Positions 15,749 to 24,524 of a stretch of 49,104 nucleotides of DNA are shown here, piece after piece. Made by a program: the position numbers and the translations under genes. This DNA comes from Glycomyces lechevalierae (GTDB lineage: Bacteria; Actinomycetota; Actinomycetes; Mycobacteriales; Micromonosporaceae): assembly GCF_027622945.1 (NCBI RefSeq), contig NZ_JAPZVQ010000025.1:1-49104 (forward strand), read 5' to 3'. How positions within the stretch are numbered: position 1 is the stretch's first letter; every line of letters begins with the position of its first letter. The notes under the pieces were generated by a model. That model was given only the letters and a program-made list of their open reading frames with translations. It was not told the DNA's origin and did no database searches.

Positions 15749-16861
15749 TCACTCCGTCAGCGGCCGGCGCCTCGCGCTCCTCGCCACCCGCGTGATCGCC
15801 AGGATGCTCACGTCGTCGTCCATCCGCGTCGCGAAGCGCGCCGCGTCGTCCCAGACGAACTCGACCAGCCGCCGCGGCGAGGCCGGCACGACCAGCCCGT
15901 CCAGGTGGTGCGCGAGCGGATAGTAGTGCCCCTCCTCGTCGCGCGCCTCGACCAGCCCGTCCGAGAACGCCAGCAGCGTGTCCTCCTCGCCGAACGCCAC
16001 CGAGGCCGTCCCGAGCGGCCGCACCGGCGTCGCCAGCCGCAGCCCCAGCACCGGCGCGGGCTTCAAGTCGATCTCCTCGACCCGCTCGCCCCGCAGCAGC
16101 AGCGGCGACGGATGCCCGCACGACAGCAGCCGCACCTCGTCCGACTCGTCCACGAACTCCGCCAGCAGCACCGAGGCGAACAGCTCCGGCACATACCCGT
16201 GCGCCGCGTCCTCCAGCATCCGCCGCTCGAGCCGCCACGCGACCCCGCCCAGCTCCGCCTCGTCGAGGATCGCCTCGTGGAACACCGAGAGCAGCATCGA
16301 GGCCGTGCCGACCGCGTCGAGCCCGTGGCCCTGCACGTCGCCGAGGATCATCCGCACCCCGAACGGGCTGGGCCGCACGTCGAACAGGTCCCCGCCGATC
16401 GTCGCCCCGCGCTGCGCCGAGTGGTACAGCCCCGCGCACGCGAGGTCGTCCACCCGCTCGGGCAGCTCCGGCAGCACCGCCCGCTGCGCCGCCTCCGAGA
16501 CGCTGAGCATCGTCACGAGGCCGGCCTCGAAGCGCTGGCGGATCCACGAGATGCTCACGGCCGTAGTGAAGATGATCGCGACGACGAGGTCGTCGACGAT
16601 GTCGAAGCCCTCGGTGATCGGCAGGGGCGCGGCGATGAGGAGGAGCGCGAGCAGGGAGATGCCCGCGGTCCAGGCCGGGCCGAGCACGAACGCGGCGAGG
16701 AGCGGCACCACGGTCACCGCGATGCCGGCGTGGAACTGGTCGTCCGAGAAGATCTGGGTGACGACGGCGATCCCGAGCGCTACCAGCGGCAGCAGCCGGA
16801 CCCACCGCGGAATGGCCGTGCCCGGCCGCAGCTCGCCCGCTCGCGGGACCTGCGCAGCCAT
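15749..16861 (-). CDS. Membrane-anchored PP2C-type (SpoIIE) serine phosphatase
   Basis: A 370-residue protein. Residues 20-110 form three or four membrane segments (RLLPLVALGIAVVTQIF, then AVTVVPLLAAFVLG, AGISLLALLLIAAP and DDLVVAIIFTTAVS), and residues 150-360 form a PP2C/SpoIIE phosphatase. The metal-binding aspartates are in GGDLFDV, LGDVQGHG, FSDGLVEA and DDDVSILAI. Such enzymes remove phosphate from anti-sigma antagonists and tie membrane signals to sigma-factor release. No sensor domain or anti-sigma partner is adjacent, so the target is unknown. TAGACT six bases before the ATG indicates a leaderless start. Confidence 0.9.
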   Translation of the reverse strand: MAAQVPRAGELRPGTAIPRWVRLLPLVALGIAVVTQIFSDDQFHAGIAVTVVPLLAAFVLGPAWTAGISLLALLLIAAPLPITEGFDIVDDLVVAIIFTTAVSISWIRQRFEAGLVTMLSVSEAAQRAVLPELPERVDDLACAGLYHSAQRGATIGGDLFDVRPSPFGVRMILGDVQGHGLDAVGTASMLLSVFHEAILDEAELGGVAWRLERRMLEDAAHGYVPELFASVLLAEFVDESDEVRLLSCGHPSPLLLRGERVEEIDLKPAPVLGLRLATPVRPLGTASVAFGEEDTLLAFSDGLVEARDEEGHYYPLAHHLDGLVVPASPRRLVEFVWDDAARFATRMDDDVSILAITRVARSARRRPLTE

Positions 16862-16922
16862 GGCCCGAGTCTAGGCCCAGTCGCGGCCGCTACCTGCGAT
16901 TTCGAACAGGTCGAGGGAAGAA

Positions 16923-17315
16923 TCAGGACGGACGGCGGGCGTCGTACTCGGCGTGCGAGTCGAGCACCTTCGGCATCTCCTCGTAGAGGTGCAGCACGAG
17001 CTCGCGCAGGCGCCGTTCGAGCCCCGCGCCGACCTCGGTGAGGCGGTATTCGACGCGCGACGGGTAGCCGTCCTCGGGGGCGAGGCGGTCGACGATGCCG
17101 TCGCGTTCGAAGTGCTTGAGGCTCTGCGCGAGGGCCTTCTCGTTGATGCCCTCGATCGACCGCCGGATCTCGCTGAACCGCATCGGGCCCTCATGGAGGG
17201 CCAGCAGAATGAGCGTGCCCCAGCGGCCGGTGATGTGGTCGAGGATGACGCGCGACTCGCAGCCCTTGGCCTCCACTGCGAAGCCGGGCACGAGTTCGGT
17301 GGGCTGGGTGCTCAT
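16923..17315 (-). CDS. HxlR family regulator (YtfH/QorR-like)
   Basis: A 130-residue MarR/HxlR-type winged-helix protein. KGCESRVILDHITGRWGTLILLALHEGPMRFSEIRRSIEGINEKALAQSLKHFERDGIV is the full domain, with the conserved cysteine at the start that in several members senses electrophiles or oxidants. It is divergent from a QorB-like quinone reductase, the standard arrangement for this pair. TAACAT ends six bases before the ATG (leaderless), while GGAGG lies farther upstream. It probably represses the reductase and itself. Confidence 0.92.
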   Translation of the reverse strand: MSTQPTELVPGFAVEAKGCESRVILDHITGRWGTLILLALHEGPMRFSEIRRSIEGINEKALAQSLKHFERDGIVDRLAPEDGYPSRVEYRLTEVGAGLERRLRELVLHLYEEMPKVLDSHAEYDARRPS

Positions 17316-17338
17316 GACGCGATGTTACCTCCGCAACA

Positions 17339-17378
17339 GTACTTTCTAAATGATTGTGCTTTCGTTTCGTAAGTGCAA
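17339..17378. promoter_or_regulatory. Candidate HxlR operator region
   Basis: GTACTTTC (17339-17346) and GTGCTTTC (17356-17363) are direct repeats one 17-bp step apart, and AAGTGCAA (17371-17378) resembles an inverted copy. They lie in the 97-bp gap between the HxlR gene and the divergent QorB-like gene. The symmetry is imperfect, so this is only a candidate. Confidence 0.4.
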
Positions 17379-17412
17379 TGGTAGACGCAATCGACAGTCG
17401 AAGGAGCAAACA

Positions 17413-18279
17413 ATGATCGTCGTCACCGGTGCCACCGGCCAACTCGGGCAACTCGTCGTCGAAGGCCTCGTCAACGAGGTCCCCGTCGAGCAGATCGCCG
17501 TCGTCGTCCGCGACCCCGCCAAGGCCGCCCGCTTCGGCGAGCTCGGCGTCGAGGTCCGCGTCGCCGACTACAACGACCCGGCCACCCTCGCGGACGCCTT
17601 CAAAGAGGGCGAGAAGGTCCTGCTCATCTCGGGCAGCGAAGTAGGCCAGCGTGTGCCGCAGCACAAGGCGGTCATCGACGCGGCCAAGAACGCGAACGTC
17701 GCGCTCCTCGGCTACACCAGCGTTCTCGGCGGCCCCGCCGCCGACTTCGAGCTCGCCCGCGAGCACCAGATCACCGAGCGGTACCTCATCGACTCCGGCC
17801 TGCCGTACGTGCTGCTGCGCAACGGCTGGTACCACGAGAACTACACCGCCGCCCTGGGCCAGGCCGTCGCCAACGGCGGCGTCCTGACCAGCTCCGCCGA
17901 GGGCGCGAGGATCGCGAGCGCGACCCGCGCCGACTTCGCGGCGGCGGCGGTCGCCGTGCTCACCACCGAGGGCCACGAGAACCGCGAGTACGAGCTCAGC
18001 GGCGACCACGCCTGGACCTACGAGGAGTACGCGGCGGAGGTCTCGCGCCAGCTCGGCGAGGAGATCGGCGTCAACCGCGTCCCGGGCGAGGCGCACCGGG
18101 AGATCCTGGTCGGCGCGGGCGTCCCGGACCCGTTCGCGGCGATCCTCGTGGGTGTCGAGGACGCGGTCTCGCGCGGCCTGCTGGCCGTGCAGACCGGCGA
18201 CCTGGCGAAGCTCATCGGGCGTCCGACGACCCCGATCGCGCACGCGATCACCGAGGGCCTGCAGGCCGCTCGGGCGTAA
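17413..18279 (+). CDS. QorB-like NAD(P)H:quinone oxidoreductase (NmrA/SDR family)
   Basis: A 288-residue atypical SDR close to E. coli QorB (YtfG). MIVVTGATGQLGQLVVEGL is the nucleotide-binding start. LLISGSEVGQRVPQHKAVIDAAKNA, GYTSVLGG and VLLRNGWYHENYTAAL follow as in QorB, which reduces quinones with NADPH. AAGGAG lies six bases before the ATG. The divergent HxlR regulator supports an inducible defence against quinones or related electrophiles. A long perfect hairpin follows the stop codon. Confidence 0.92.
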   Translation: MIVVTGATGQLGQLVVEGLVNEVPVEQIAVVVRDPAKAARFGELGVEVRVADYNDPATLADAFKEGEKVLLISGSEVGQRVPQHKAVIDAAKNANVALLGYTSVLGGPAADFELAREHQITERYLIDSGLPYVLLRNGWYHENYTAALGQAVANGGVLTSSAEGARIASATRADFAAAAVAVLTTEGHENREYELSGDHAWTYEEYAAEVSRQLGEEIGVNRVPGEAHREILVGAGVPDPFAAILVGVEDAVSRGLLAVQTGDLAKLIGRPTTPIAHAITEGLQAARA

Positions 18280-18285
18280 GACAAG

Positions 18286-18325
18286 GCGAAACGGCCCGCG
18301 GGATCACTCCCGCGGGCCGTTTCGC
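18286..18325. terminator. Long perfect bidirectional terminator hairpin
   Basis: GCGAAACGGCCCGCGGGA and its exact complement form an 18-bp stem around a TCAC loop. It lies between the convergent QorB-like gene and the KUP gene, so it can stop transcription from either side. TTTCG on the right arm and GAAA on the left arm supply short T tracts in both directions. Confidence 0.88.
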
Positions 18326-18329
18326 GTCC

Positions 18330-20312
18330 CTAGATCTCGATGTGGGAGCCCATGATCACGGTGCGGTCGCGCGGCAGCTTGAAGTGGTCGGCCGCGTCGG
18401 CGGTGATGTGGGAGGTCGCGATGAACAGCTTCTTGCGCCAGGTCGCCATGGTCTTCTCGGGGCCGATGCGCAGCTGGATGGTCGAGAGGAAGTACGTGGC
18501 GTCCTTGAGCTTGAGCTTGCGGCCCTCGGACTGGCGGGCCTTGACCAGGCGCAGCGCGGCGGGCACGTCCTGGGCCTCCATGTACCCGAAGCGGGCGGTG
18601 ACGTGGATGATGCCGTCGTGGGTGAGGCCGAGGTCGTCCACGATGACGCGGTCGGCCTCGGGGACGCGCGGCACCGGCTCGGTCTCGACGGAGAGGACCA
18701 CGATCTGGGCGTGCCGCACGTGGTTGCGCTCCATGTTGGCGCGCATGGCGAGCGGCGCGGTCTCGGAGCCGCGGTTGAGGAAGATCGCGGCGCCTGGGAC
18801 TTGAGCGACCTTCGGTTCGCCGGCGCTGAGCCGGGCGAGGAAGTCGCGGAGGGCGCCTTCGAGGCGCACGCGCTGGTCGGTGACGATCTCGCGGCCGCGC
18901 TGCCAGGTGACCATGACGGCGAACGCGGTGATGCCGATGACCAGCGGCAGCCACGCGCCGTGCACGAGCTTGGTGCTGTTGGCGGCGAGGAACAGCAGGT
19001 CGAACGCGAGCAGCAGGCCGCCGCCGATGAAGACGAGCCAGCTCGGTGCGCGCCATTGCGTGCGCGCGATGTAGAAGTACAACAGTGTGACGATGGTGAT
19101 CGTGCCGATGACGGCCATGCCGTACGCGTACGCGAGCGCGGCGGAGCTGCGGAAGGCGAACACGAGCGTGAGCACGGAGACCATGAGCAGCCAGTTGATC
19201 CAGGGCACGTAGATCTGCCCGATCTCGTGCTCGGAGGTGTGGGCGATGCGCAGGCGCGGCAGGTACCCGAGCTTGGAGGCCTGGGACGCCACGGAGTACG
19301 CGCCGGTGATGACGGCCTGGGAGGCGATCACGGTGGCGGCGGTGGCGAGGACCAGCAGCGGGATGCGGCCCCATTCGGGCACGAGCAGGAAGAACGGGCC
19401 GCTGACGTTGGAGGGGCTGTCGAGTATCAGCGCACCCTGGCCCATGTAGTTGAGCATGAGGGCGGGGAAGACGAGGAAGATCCAGCCGGTGGTGATGTTG
19501 CGACGCCCGAAGTGGCCCATGTCGGCGTAGAGCGCTTCGACGCCGGTGAAGGTGAGCACGACGGCGGCGAGCGCGAAGAACCCGATGTGGAAGTGGCCGA
19601 AGAGGAATTCGACGGCGTAGACGGGGTTGAAGGCGCGGAGGATGTCGGGGTGGCGGGCGATGCCGCCGAGGCCGAGGAGGGCGATGGTGAGGAACCAGAC
19701 GATCATGACCGGCCCGAAGAGGCGGCCGATGCTGGCGGTGCCTCTGCGCTGGAAGCCGAAGAGCAGCACGATGATGACGCCGGTGACGGGGATGACCCAG
19801 GCCTCGAAGCTGGGGTTGACGACCTTGAGGCCCTCGACGGCGGAGAGGACGGAGATCGCGGGGGTGATCATGCTGTCGCCGAGGAAGAGGGACGCGCCGA
19901 AGATGCCGAGGGCGGCGAGGACGAGGCTGGTGCGGCGGCCGCGGCCGGAGGCGTGGCGGCGGATGAGGGTGATGAGGGCCATGATGCCGCCCTCGCCGTC
20001 GTTGTCCGCGCGCATCGCGAGCATGACGTAGAAGATGGTGACGATGATCATCATCGACCAGAAGATGAGGGAGATGAGCCCGAAGACGTTGTTGTCGTTG
20101 ATCGGCACGGGGTGCGGGTCGGCCGGGTTGAACAGGGTCTGGAGGGCGTAGATCGGGCTGGTGCCGATGTCGCCGAAGACGACGCCGAGGGCGCCCACGG
20201 CGAGGGCGAGTCGCAAGGTGCCGCGGGGCGTTGCGGCGTTGCGGGCGGGCGCGGGCTGCGGTTCCGGGGCCGGGGCGGAAGCGTGTTGGCTCGCGTCGGA
20301 ATGGGCGGTCAC
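18330..20312 (-). CDS. kup: KUP/Trk-type potassium uptake protein
   Basis: A 660-residue KUP potassium transporter. About twelve membrane segments cover residues 30-440. The first carries GVVFGDIGTSPIYALQTLF, the KUP signature, and FLGDSMITPAISVLSAVEG is also diagnostic. The remaining 200 residues form the cytoplasmic C-terminal domain (IVTDQRVRLEGALRDFLARL and TYFLSTIQLRIGPEKTMATWRKKLF). KUP proteins import K+ with protons. The GTG at 20312 is chosen because AAGGAG lies eight bases upstream; the frame continues to 20396 without a ribosome site. I see no c-di-AMP riboswitch upstream. It stands alone, bounded by the strong hairpin at its end. Confidence 0.95.
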   Translation of the reverse strand: MTAHSDASQHASAPAPEPQPAPARNAATPRGTLRLALAVGALGVVFGDIGTSPIYALQTLFNPADPHPVPINDNNVFGLISLIFWSMMIIVTIFYVMLAMRADNDGEGGIMALITLIRRHASGRGRRTSLVLAALGIFGASLFLGDSMITPAISVLSAVEGLKVVNPSFEAWVIPVTGVIIVLLFGFQRRGTASIGRLFGPVMIVWFLTIALLGLGGIARHPDILRAFNPVYAVEFLFGHFHIGFFALAAVVLTFTGVEALYADMGHFGRRNITTGWIFLVFPALMLNYMGQGALILDSPSNVSGPFFLLVPEWGRIPLLVLATAATVIASQAVITGAYSVASQASKLGYLPRLRIAHTSEHEIGQIYVPWINWLLMVSVLTLVFAFRSSAALAYAYGMAVIGTITIVTLLYFYIARTQWRAPSWLVFIGGGLLLAFDLLFLAANSTKLVHGAWLPLVIGITAFAVMVTWQRGREIVTDQRVRLEGALRDFLARLSAGEPKVAQVPGAAIFLNRGSETAPLAMRANMERNHVRHAQIVVLSVETEPVPRVPEADRVIVDDLGLTHDGIIHVTARFGYMEAQDVPAALRLVKARQSEGRKLKLKDATYFLSTIQLRIGPEKTMATWRKKLFIATSHITADAADHFKLPRDRTVIMGSHIEI

Positions 20313-20465
20313 GACGGCTACTCCTTCTCGGGGATCGGGCACCATCGGTCCGATCCGACCGGTGGACGATACCGCGCGAATCGGGTTCCCGACCACCGAG
20401 TGGCGTAATCCAGAGCACCTTGTGACCTGCGCGTCGGCCCCGGGGGAGACCCGGGACCGCGACGC

Positions 20466-21284
20466 CTACCGGAACGCCTCCGCGTGGTCCCGGGCCCATT
20501 CGGCGAAGGTGCGCGCCGGGCGGCCGGTGACGTCCGCGACCGTCGTGAACACCTGTCGTGCGAATTCGGGCGGATTCGCGCGCCAGTCCAGCACGTAGTC
20601 GGCGGCGTCCGCCTCGATGCCCATGGCCCGCATCCGCGCCTTCGCGTCCTCGGGCGCTTCGGCCTCGTACCGCACCTCTCTCCCGACAGCGGCGGCGATG
20701 GCCGCGACCTGCTGCGGGACGGTGAGCACCTCGGGGCCGGTCAGCGTGTAGGCCCTCCCGGCGTGGCCGTCCTCGGTCAGAGCGAGGGCGGCCACGGCGG
20801 CGATGTCGCGCACGTCGACGGGGGAGTGGCCGACCTCGCCGTAGGCCTCGCGCACGACGCCTTCAGCACGGATCTGCTCGGCCCAGCCGAGCGCGTTCGA
20901 CATGAACTCGCCGGGCCGCAGGTGCGTGTACTCGAGCGCAGAGTCCTCCACGGCCTCCTCGACCGGCCCGGTGTAGCCGTTCCAGAGGAGGGTCACGCGC
21001 CGCACGCCGGCCTTGACGGCGGCGTCCACGAGGTCGCGGGCGCGGGGCACGGTGGTGTTCCCGGGCCCGAACGTCGTCAACAGGTGCACGGCGGTGACGC
21101 CTTCGAGCGCGGCCTCGAGGCTCGCGAAGTCGGTGAAGTCCCCGGCCCGGACGTCAACGCCCGCAGGGAGACCCGCGCGGGCCGGGTCCCGCGTCAACGC
21201 CCGTACCGGCTGTTTCGCGGCGTGGAGCTCCTGGACGAGGTGTCGTCCGACGTTGCCGGTCGCGCCGGTGATCAGGATGGTCAT
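20466..21284 (-). CDS. NmrA-like NAD(P)-binding oxidoreductase
   Basis: A 272-residue NmrA/SDR-a5 protein. MTILITGATGNVGRHLVQEL is the Rossmann start; VHLLTTFGPGN, VRRVTLLWNGYTG and YTHLRPGEFMSNALGWAEQIRAEGVV follow. It is a paralogue of the protein at 3774-4586, with matching LTEDGHAGR and a C-terminal TGRPART motif. The ATG at 21284 is preferred because the family begins there and GAGAGGG lies just upstream; the longer frame to 21539 has no support. No regulator is adjacent, unlike the paralogue. Function is probably NADPH-dependent reduction of a small molecule. Confidence 0.85.
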   Translation of the reverse strand: MTILITGATGNVGRHLVQELHAAKQPVRALTRDPARAGLPAGVDVRAGDFTDFASLEAALEGVTAVHLLTTFGPGNTTVPRARDLVDAAVKAGVRRVTLLWNGYTGPVEEAVEDSALEYTHLRPGEFMSNALGWAEQIRAEGVVREAYGEVGHSPVDVRDIAAVAALALTEDGHAGRAYTLTGPEVLTVPQQVAAIAAAVGREVRYEAEAPEDAKARMRAMGIEADAADYVLDWRANPPEFARQVFTTVADVTGRPARTFAEWARDHAEAFR

Positions 21285-21408
21285 CGCTGTGCCCTCTCGG
21301 TTCGCCGGGGGCCGTGGGACCGGCCCCTGTGGCGGCCCGGCCAACGCTAAGCGCGTTGGGGCGCATCGGCATCGGACCAGCGACGGGCACGCGGGTACGC
21401 CGCTGGTC

Positions 21409-22386
21409 CTAAGACCCGGAGAGGTCGACGACGAGCTTGCCCTTCGCTCCGTCGGACTCCATGAGCGCGTGGGCGTCCCGGATGCGGTCGAGGTCGAAGA
21501 CCCGGTCGAGGGGCACCGCCGCCCGCCCGGCCGCCACATCGTCCAAGTAGGACTGCAGGACCTCGGGGGAGAGGTCGTTCGCCTCCCCGGAGTACGCGGT
21601 CAACCGGACCCCGGCCGGCAGGTAGCCGATCGGGTAGAAGTCCTTGACGATCCACTCGTTCGAGAGCATCCCGGTGAAGCACACGGTGCCGTGGACCTTG
21701 GTGGCGCGCAACGTGTCCGGCAGCGTCGGCGTGCCCACCAGCTCGAGCGCCGCCTCGACGCCCTCGGGGAGGATCCGGCGGACCTGCGCGGCCACGTCCC
21801 CGTCGTCGATGAGCACGTGGTCCACCCCGGCCCGCTCGAGCGCGTCCGCCTTCGCCGCGCTGCGGGTCGTCGCGAGCACGGTCATGCCGATGCGCTTGGC
21901 GAGGATCGCGGCCGCGACCCCCACGGAGGACGTGCCGCCGCGGATGAGCAGGCGCTGGCCCGGCCGCGCGTCGAGCCCGACCGTGAGCGAGCCGTTCGCG
22001 GTCTGCAGCATCTCCGGGACCGCGCCGAGCACCGCCCAGTCCAGTTCGGACTTGAACGGGACGATCTGGCCGAGCGGCACGCACGTGTACTCGGCGTACC
22101 CGCCGTCGAAGACCCGGCCCATGCCGCCCATCATCGTCATGACCTGCTGCCCCGCAGCGTAAGTGCCGCTCGGGTCGGCGTCCACGACGCCGGTGGCCTC
22201 GATGCCGAGCACCCGCGGGAACGTCACGCCCTCGGCCAGGCCGAGCCGGGTGTGCAGTTCGGACCTGTTGAGCCCGAAGGCCTTCACCCTGATCCGCACC
22301 CAGCCTTCGGCGGGTTCGGGCACCGGCAGTTCGCGGATGCGGAGGTTCGTGACGGGACCGGGCTCGTCGAGGACGACGGCTCGCAT
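21409..22386 (-). CDS. Zinc-independent MDR family oxidoreductase (quinone reductase-like)
   Basis: A 325-residue medium-chain dehydrogenase/reductase. The N-terminal GroES-like domain (MRAVVLDEPGPVTNLRIRELPVPEPAEGWVRIRVKAFGLNRSE) lacks the structural zinc cysteines. The Rossmann domain has LLIRGGTSSVGVAAAILAKRIGMTVLATTRS, and the GTPTLPDTLRATKVHGTVCFTGML segment is typical of the quinone-reductase branch. Four in-frame ATGs occur: 22437 overlaps the upstream PadR stop by four bases, and 22416, 22401 and 22386 follow. I list 22386 because the family begins MRAVVL. It is co-transcribed with the PadR gene. Confidence 0.86.
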   Translation of the reverse strand: MRAVVLDEPGPVTNLRIRELPVPEPAEGWVRIRVKAFGLNRSELHTRLGLAEGVTFPRVLGIEATGVVDADPSGTYAAGQQVMTMMGGMGRVFDGGYAEYTCVPLGQIVPFKSELDWAVLGAVPEMLQTANGSLTVGLDARPGQRLLIRGGTSSVGVAAAILAKRIGMTVLATTRSAAKADALERAGVDHVLIDDGDVAAQVRRILPEGVEAALELVGTPTLPDTLRATKVHGTVCFTGMLSNEWIVKDFYPIGYLPAGVRLTAYSGEANDLSPEVLQSYLDDVAAGRAAVPLDRVFDLDRIRDAHALMESDGAKGKLVVDLSGS

Positions 22387-22433
22387 GACAGCGCTTCTCA
22401 TTGCAGTGCCTCTCATGACGGCTTCTCCCGAAG

Positions 22434-22970
22434 TCATCGGTGGTGCCCCTCGGTGGTGAGGTCGAGCTGTTCGCGCAGCCAGGCGCGCTCGGCCTTGCTG
22501 GCGGCCTTGGCGATCACGAGCATCCCGTGCCGGTACGGGTCGTCGATCTCCTTGGCGCGCAACGGATGCGCACCGTCATAGAAGAAGCTCGCGGGCTGGT
22601 CGAGGAAGGCGAGGCGCCGGCGCAGCACGGCCCGCCGCTCCTCCGGGTCCGGCAGTTGCGAGAGGAAGGCCAGCACCACGAAGTACCGGCCGGTGTCGGT
22701 GATGTCGTACCCGTCCGCGTCGCGCAGCAGGCGCCGCAGCCGCTCGTGCCCGGCGTCGGTGAGCCTGAGGATCCCCTTCTGCGCGGCCGCCTGGCCCCGG
22801 TGCATCTCGCGGGTGAGCGCGCCGGCCGCGACGAGCCGGTTGATCGCCGGGTAGACCGTGCCGTCGCTGAAGGTCCGGGCGTATCCGTGGAGCTGGGCCA
22901 TTTTGCGGCGCAGCTCGTAGCCGTGCAGCGGACCCTCCGCCAGGAAACCCAGGATCATCAATTCGATCAC
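22434..22970 (-). CDS. PadR family transcriptional regulator
   Basis: A 178-residue PadR-type repressor. VIELMILGFLAEGPLHGYELRRKMAQLHGYARTFSDGTVYPAINRLVAAGALTRE is the winged helix, and a C-terminal helical bundle of about residues 95-175 follows (Vir_C-like, with DITDTGRYFVVLAFLSQL and DQPASFFYDG). It begins at GTG 22970, with AGGA close upstream. The operon continues into an MDR oxidoreductase. On the other side of its 76-bp upstream gap begins the osmoprotectant ABC operon, and a CTATAC/GTATAG repeat sits between them, so it may control both directions. Confidence 0.88.
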   Translation of the reverse strand: MIELMILGFLAEGPLHGYELRRKMAQLHGYARTFSDGTVYPAINRLVAAGALTREMHRGQAAAQKGILRLTDAGHERLRRLLRDADGYDITDTGRYFVVLAFLSQLPDPEERRAVLRRRLAFLDQPASFFYDGAHPLRAKEIDDPYRHGMLVIAKAASKAERAWLREQLDLTTEGHHR

Positions 22971-22980
22971 AGGTCCTATC

Positions 22981-23003
22981 CTATACCTCGGTTCGTTGTA
23001 TAG
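22981..23003. promoter_or_regulatory. PadR-type operator CTATAC-N11-GTATAG
   Basis: A perfect inverted repeat with six-base arms and an 11-base spacer begins ten bases upstream of the PadR start. The right arm contains TATAGA (22999-23004), usable as -10 of the ABC operon, and the left arm mirrors it for the PadR gene. PadR proteins are known to bind dyads rich in ATAC/GTAT half-sites, which this matches. Confidence 0.7.
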
Positions 23004-23046
23004 ACTGGCCGTGACCGCTTTGCCCCCATCCTTCAGGGAAGCCGCT

Positions 23047-23859
23047 GTGATCGAGTTCGAATCGGTGACGAAGACCTATCCGGGCCAGACCACGGCCGTA
23101 TCCGATTTCTCCCTCGTGGTCCCCTCGCACCGCACGGTCGTGCTCGTCGGCTCCTCCGGCTCGGGCAAGTCCACGTTGCTGCGCACCGTCAACCGCATGG
23201 TCGAGCCCACCTCCGGCCGCGTCCTCATCGACGACGAGGACGTGCGCGAACGCGACCCCGTGGCGCTGCGCCGCTCGATCGGGTACGTGCTCCAGCACGG
23301 CGGGCTCCTCCCGCACCGCTCGGTGCTCGACAACATCGCCACGGTGCCCGTCCTCAACGGCGTCCCCAAGCGCGAGGCCCGCACGGCCGCAAGTGAACTC
23401 CTCGAACGCGTGGGCCTCGACCCGAAGGTGGGCCGCCGCTTCCCCGGGCAGCTCTCCGGCGGGCAGCAGCAGCGCGTGGGCGTCGCCCGCGCGCTCGCCG
23501 CGGACCCGAACATCCTGCTCATGGACGAGCCGTTCGGCGCCGTCGACCCGATCATGCGCCGCGAACTGCAGGAGGAACTCCTGCGGCTGCAGGCGGACAT
23601 GCACAAGACGATCGTGTTCGTCACGCACGACGTCGACGAGGCGTTCCTCCTCGGCGACGAGGTCGTGGTCCTGCGCGAGGGCGGCGTGATCGCCCAGCGC
23701 GGCACGCCCGCCGAGATCCTGGGCGCCCCCGCGGACGACTTCGTGCGCGACTTCGTGGGCGCCGACCGCGCCGAGCGCGAACTCCACATCACCGAAGTGG
23801 ACGGCCGCACGATCGCCGTCGACGCCTCCGGCCGACCCGTGGGGGTGCTCGCGCCTTGA
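23047..23859 (+). CDS. opuBA: Osmoprotectant ABC transporter ATP-binding protein
   Basis: A 270-residue ABC ATPase of the quaternary-amine (ProV/OpuBA) group. Walker A GSSGSGKS is at 35-42, the signature LSGGQQQR at 136-143, Walker B LLMDEP at 157-162, and the switch histidine in VTHDVDEA. The CBS domains found in longer ProV proteins are missing, as in OpuBA. The GTG at 23047 is chosen for its AGGGAA six bases upstream. An in-frame GTG at 23011 lies six bases after TATAGA and could give a leaderless, 12-residue-longer form. It leads a four-gene operon with four-base overlaps throughout. Confidence 0.92.
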   Translation: MIEFESVTKTYPGQTTAVSDFSLVVPSHRTVVLVGSSGSGKSTLLRTVNRMVEPTSGRVLIDDEDVRERDPVALRRSIGYVLQHGGLLPHRSVLDNIATVPVLNGVPKREARTAASELLERVGLDPKVGRRFPGQLSGGQQQRVGVARALAADPNILLMDEPFGAVDPIMRRELQEELLRLQADMHKTIVFVTHDVDEAFLLGDEVVVLREGGVIAQRGTPAEILGAPADDFVRDFVGADRAERELHITEVDGRTIAVDASGRPVGVLAP

Positions 23860-24524
23860 AGTGGCTCAGCCTGAACTGGCCGCAGGTCGTCGAGCTCACC
23901 CGGGACCACCTGCTGCTCAGCGCCCCGGCGATCCTCCTCAGCGTCCTGCTCGCCGTCCCCATCGGACGGCTCGCGCAGCAGCGCCCGCGCCTCGGCGGCC
24001 CGCTTCTCGGCGCGGCCAGCCTCCTCTACGCGATCCCCGCCCTGCCGCTGCTCATCATCATCCCGGTGATCTTCGGCATCCCGCTGCGCTCGCCCGCGAC
24101 GATGATCATCGCCCTCACCGTCTACGGCCTCGCGCTCCTCGTGCGCACCGCCGCGGACGCGTTCGGCTCCGTCGATCCCCGGGTGCGCGAAGCGGCTGTG
24201 GCCGTTGGGCATTCGCCCCGCAGCGTGTTCTGGCGGGTGGACCTCCCGCTGGCCGTCCCGGTGCTTCTCGCCGGTGTGCGGGTCGTCGCCGTCTCCACGG
24301 TCAGCCTCGTCACGATCGGGGCGCTCATCGGCGTCCCGAGCCTCGGCACGCTCCTCACGGACGGCTTCCAGCGCGGCATCCCCGCCGAGGTCGCCACGGG
24401 CGTGATCGCGACGATGCTCCTGGCGTTGTTCTTCGACGCCGTCCTCGTCGCGGCCGGCCGCATCCTCACTCCTTGGACTGTGAGCCGCCGCGAACGCCTG
24501 CTCCCGCAAGAGGAGACGACATGA
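23856..24524 (+). CDS. opuBB: Osmoprotectant ABC transporter permease
   Basis: A 222-residue inner-membrane permease with about five or six helices. The cytoplasmic coupling motif appears as DPRVREAAVAVGHSPRSVFWRVDLPLAVPVLLAG, the EAA loop that contacts the ATPase. The start is TTG at 23856, whose TTGA overlaps the stop of the ATPase gene, so translation is coupled. Together with the second permease and the lipoprotein it forms an OpuB/ProU-like importer for glycine betaine, choline or related compounds. Confidence 0.92.
   Translation: MKWLSLNWPQVVELTRDHLLLSAPAILLSVLLAVPIGRLAQQRPRLGGPLLGAASLLYAIPALPLLIIIPVIFGIPLRSPATMIIALTVYGLALLVRTAADAFGSVDPRVREAAVAVGHSPRSVFWRVDLPLAVPVLLAGVRVVAVSTVSLVTIGALIGVPSLGTLLTDGFQRGIPAEVATGVIATMLLALFFDAVLVAAGRILTPWTVSRRERLLPQEETT

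Noticed and set aside
18342..20408. A 688-codon open frame antisense to the KUP gene
   Set aside because: The same GC shadow effect. Its product is an acidic low-complexity sequence, and the opposite frame is an unmistakable KUP transporter.
20313..20463. Possible c-di-AMP (ydaO-type) riboswitch before the KUP gene
   Set aside because: The leader is only about 150 bases to the end of the neighbouring gene, and I could not find the conserved ydaO sequence blocks or pseudoknot arms.
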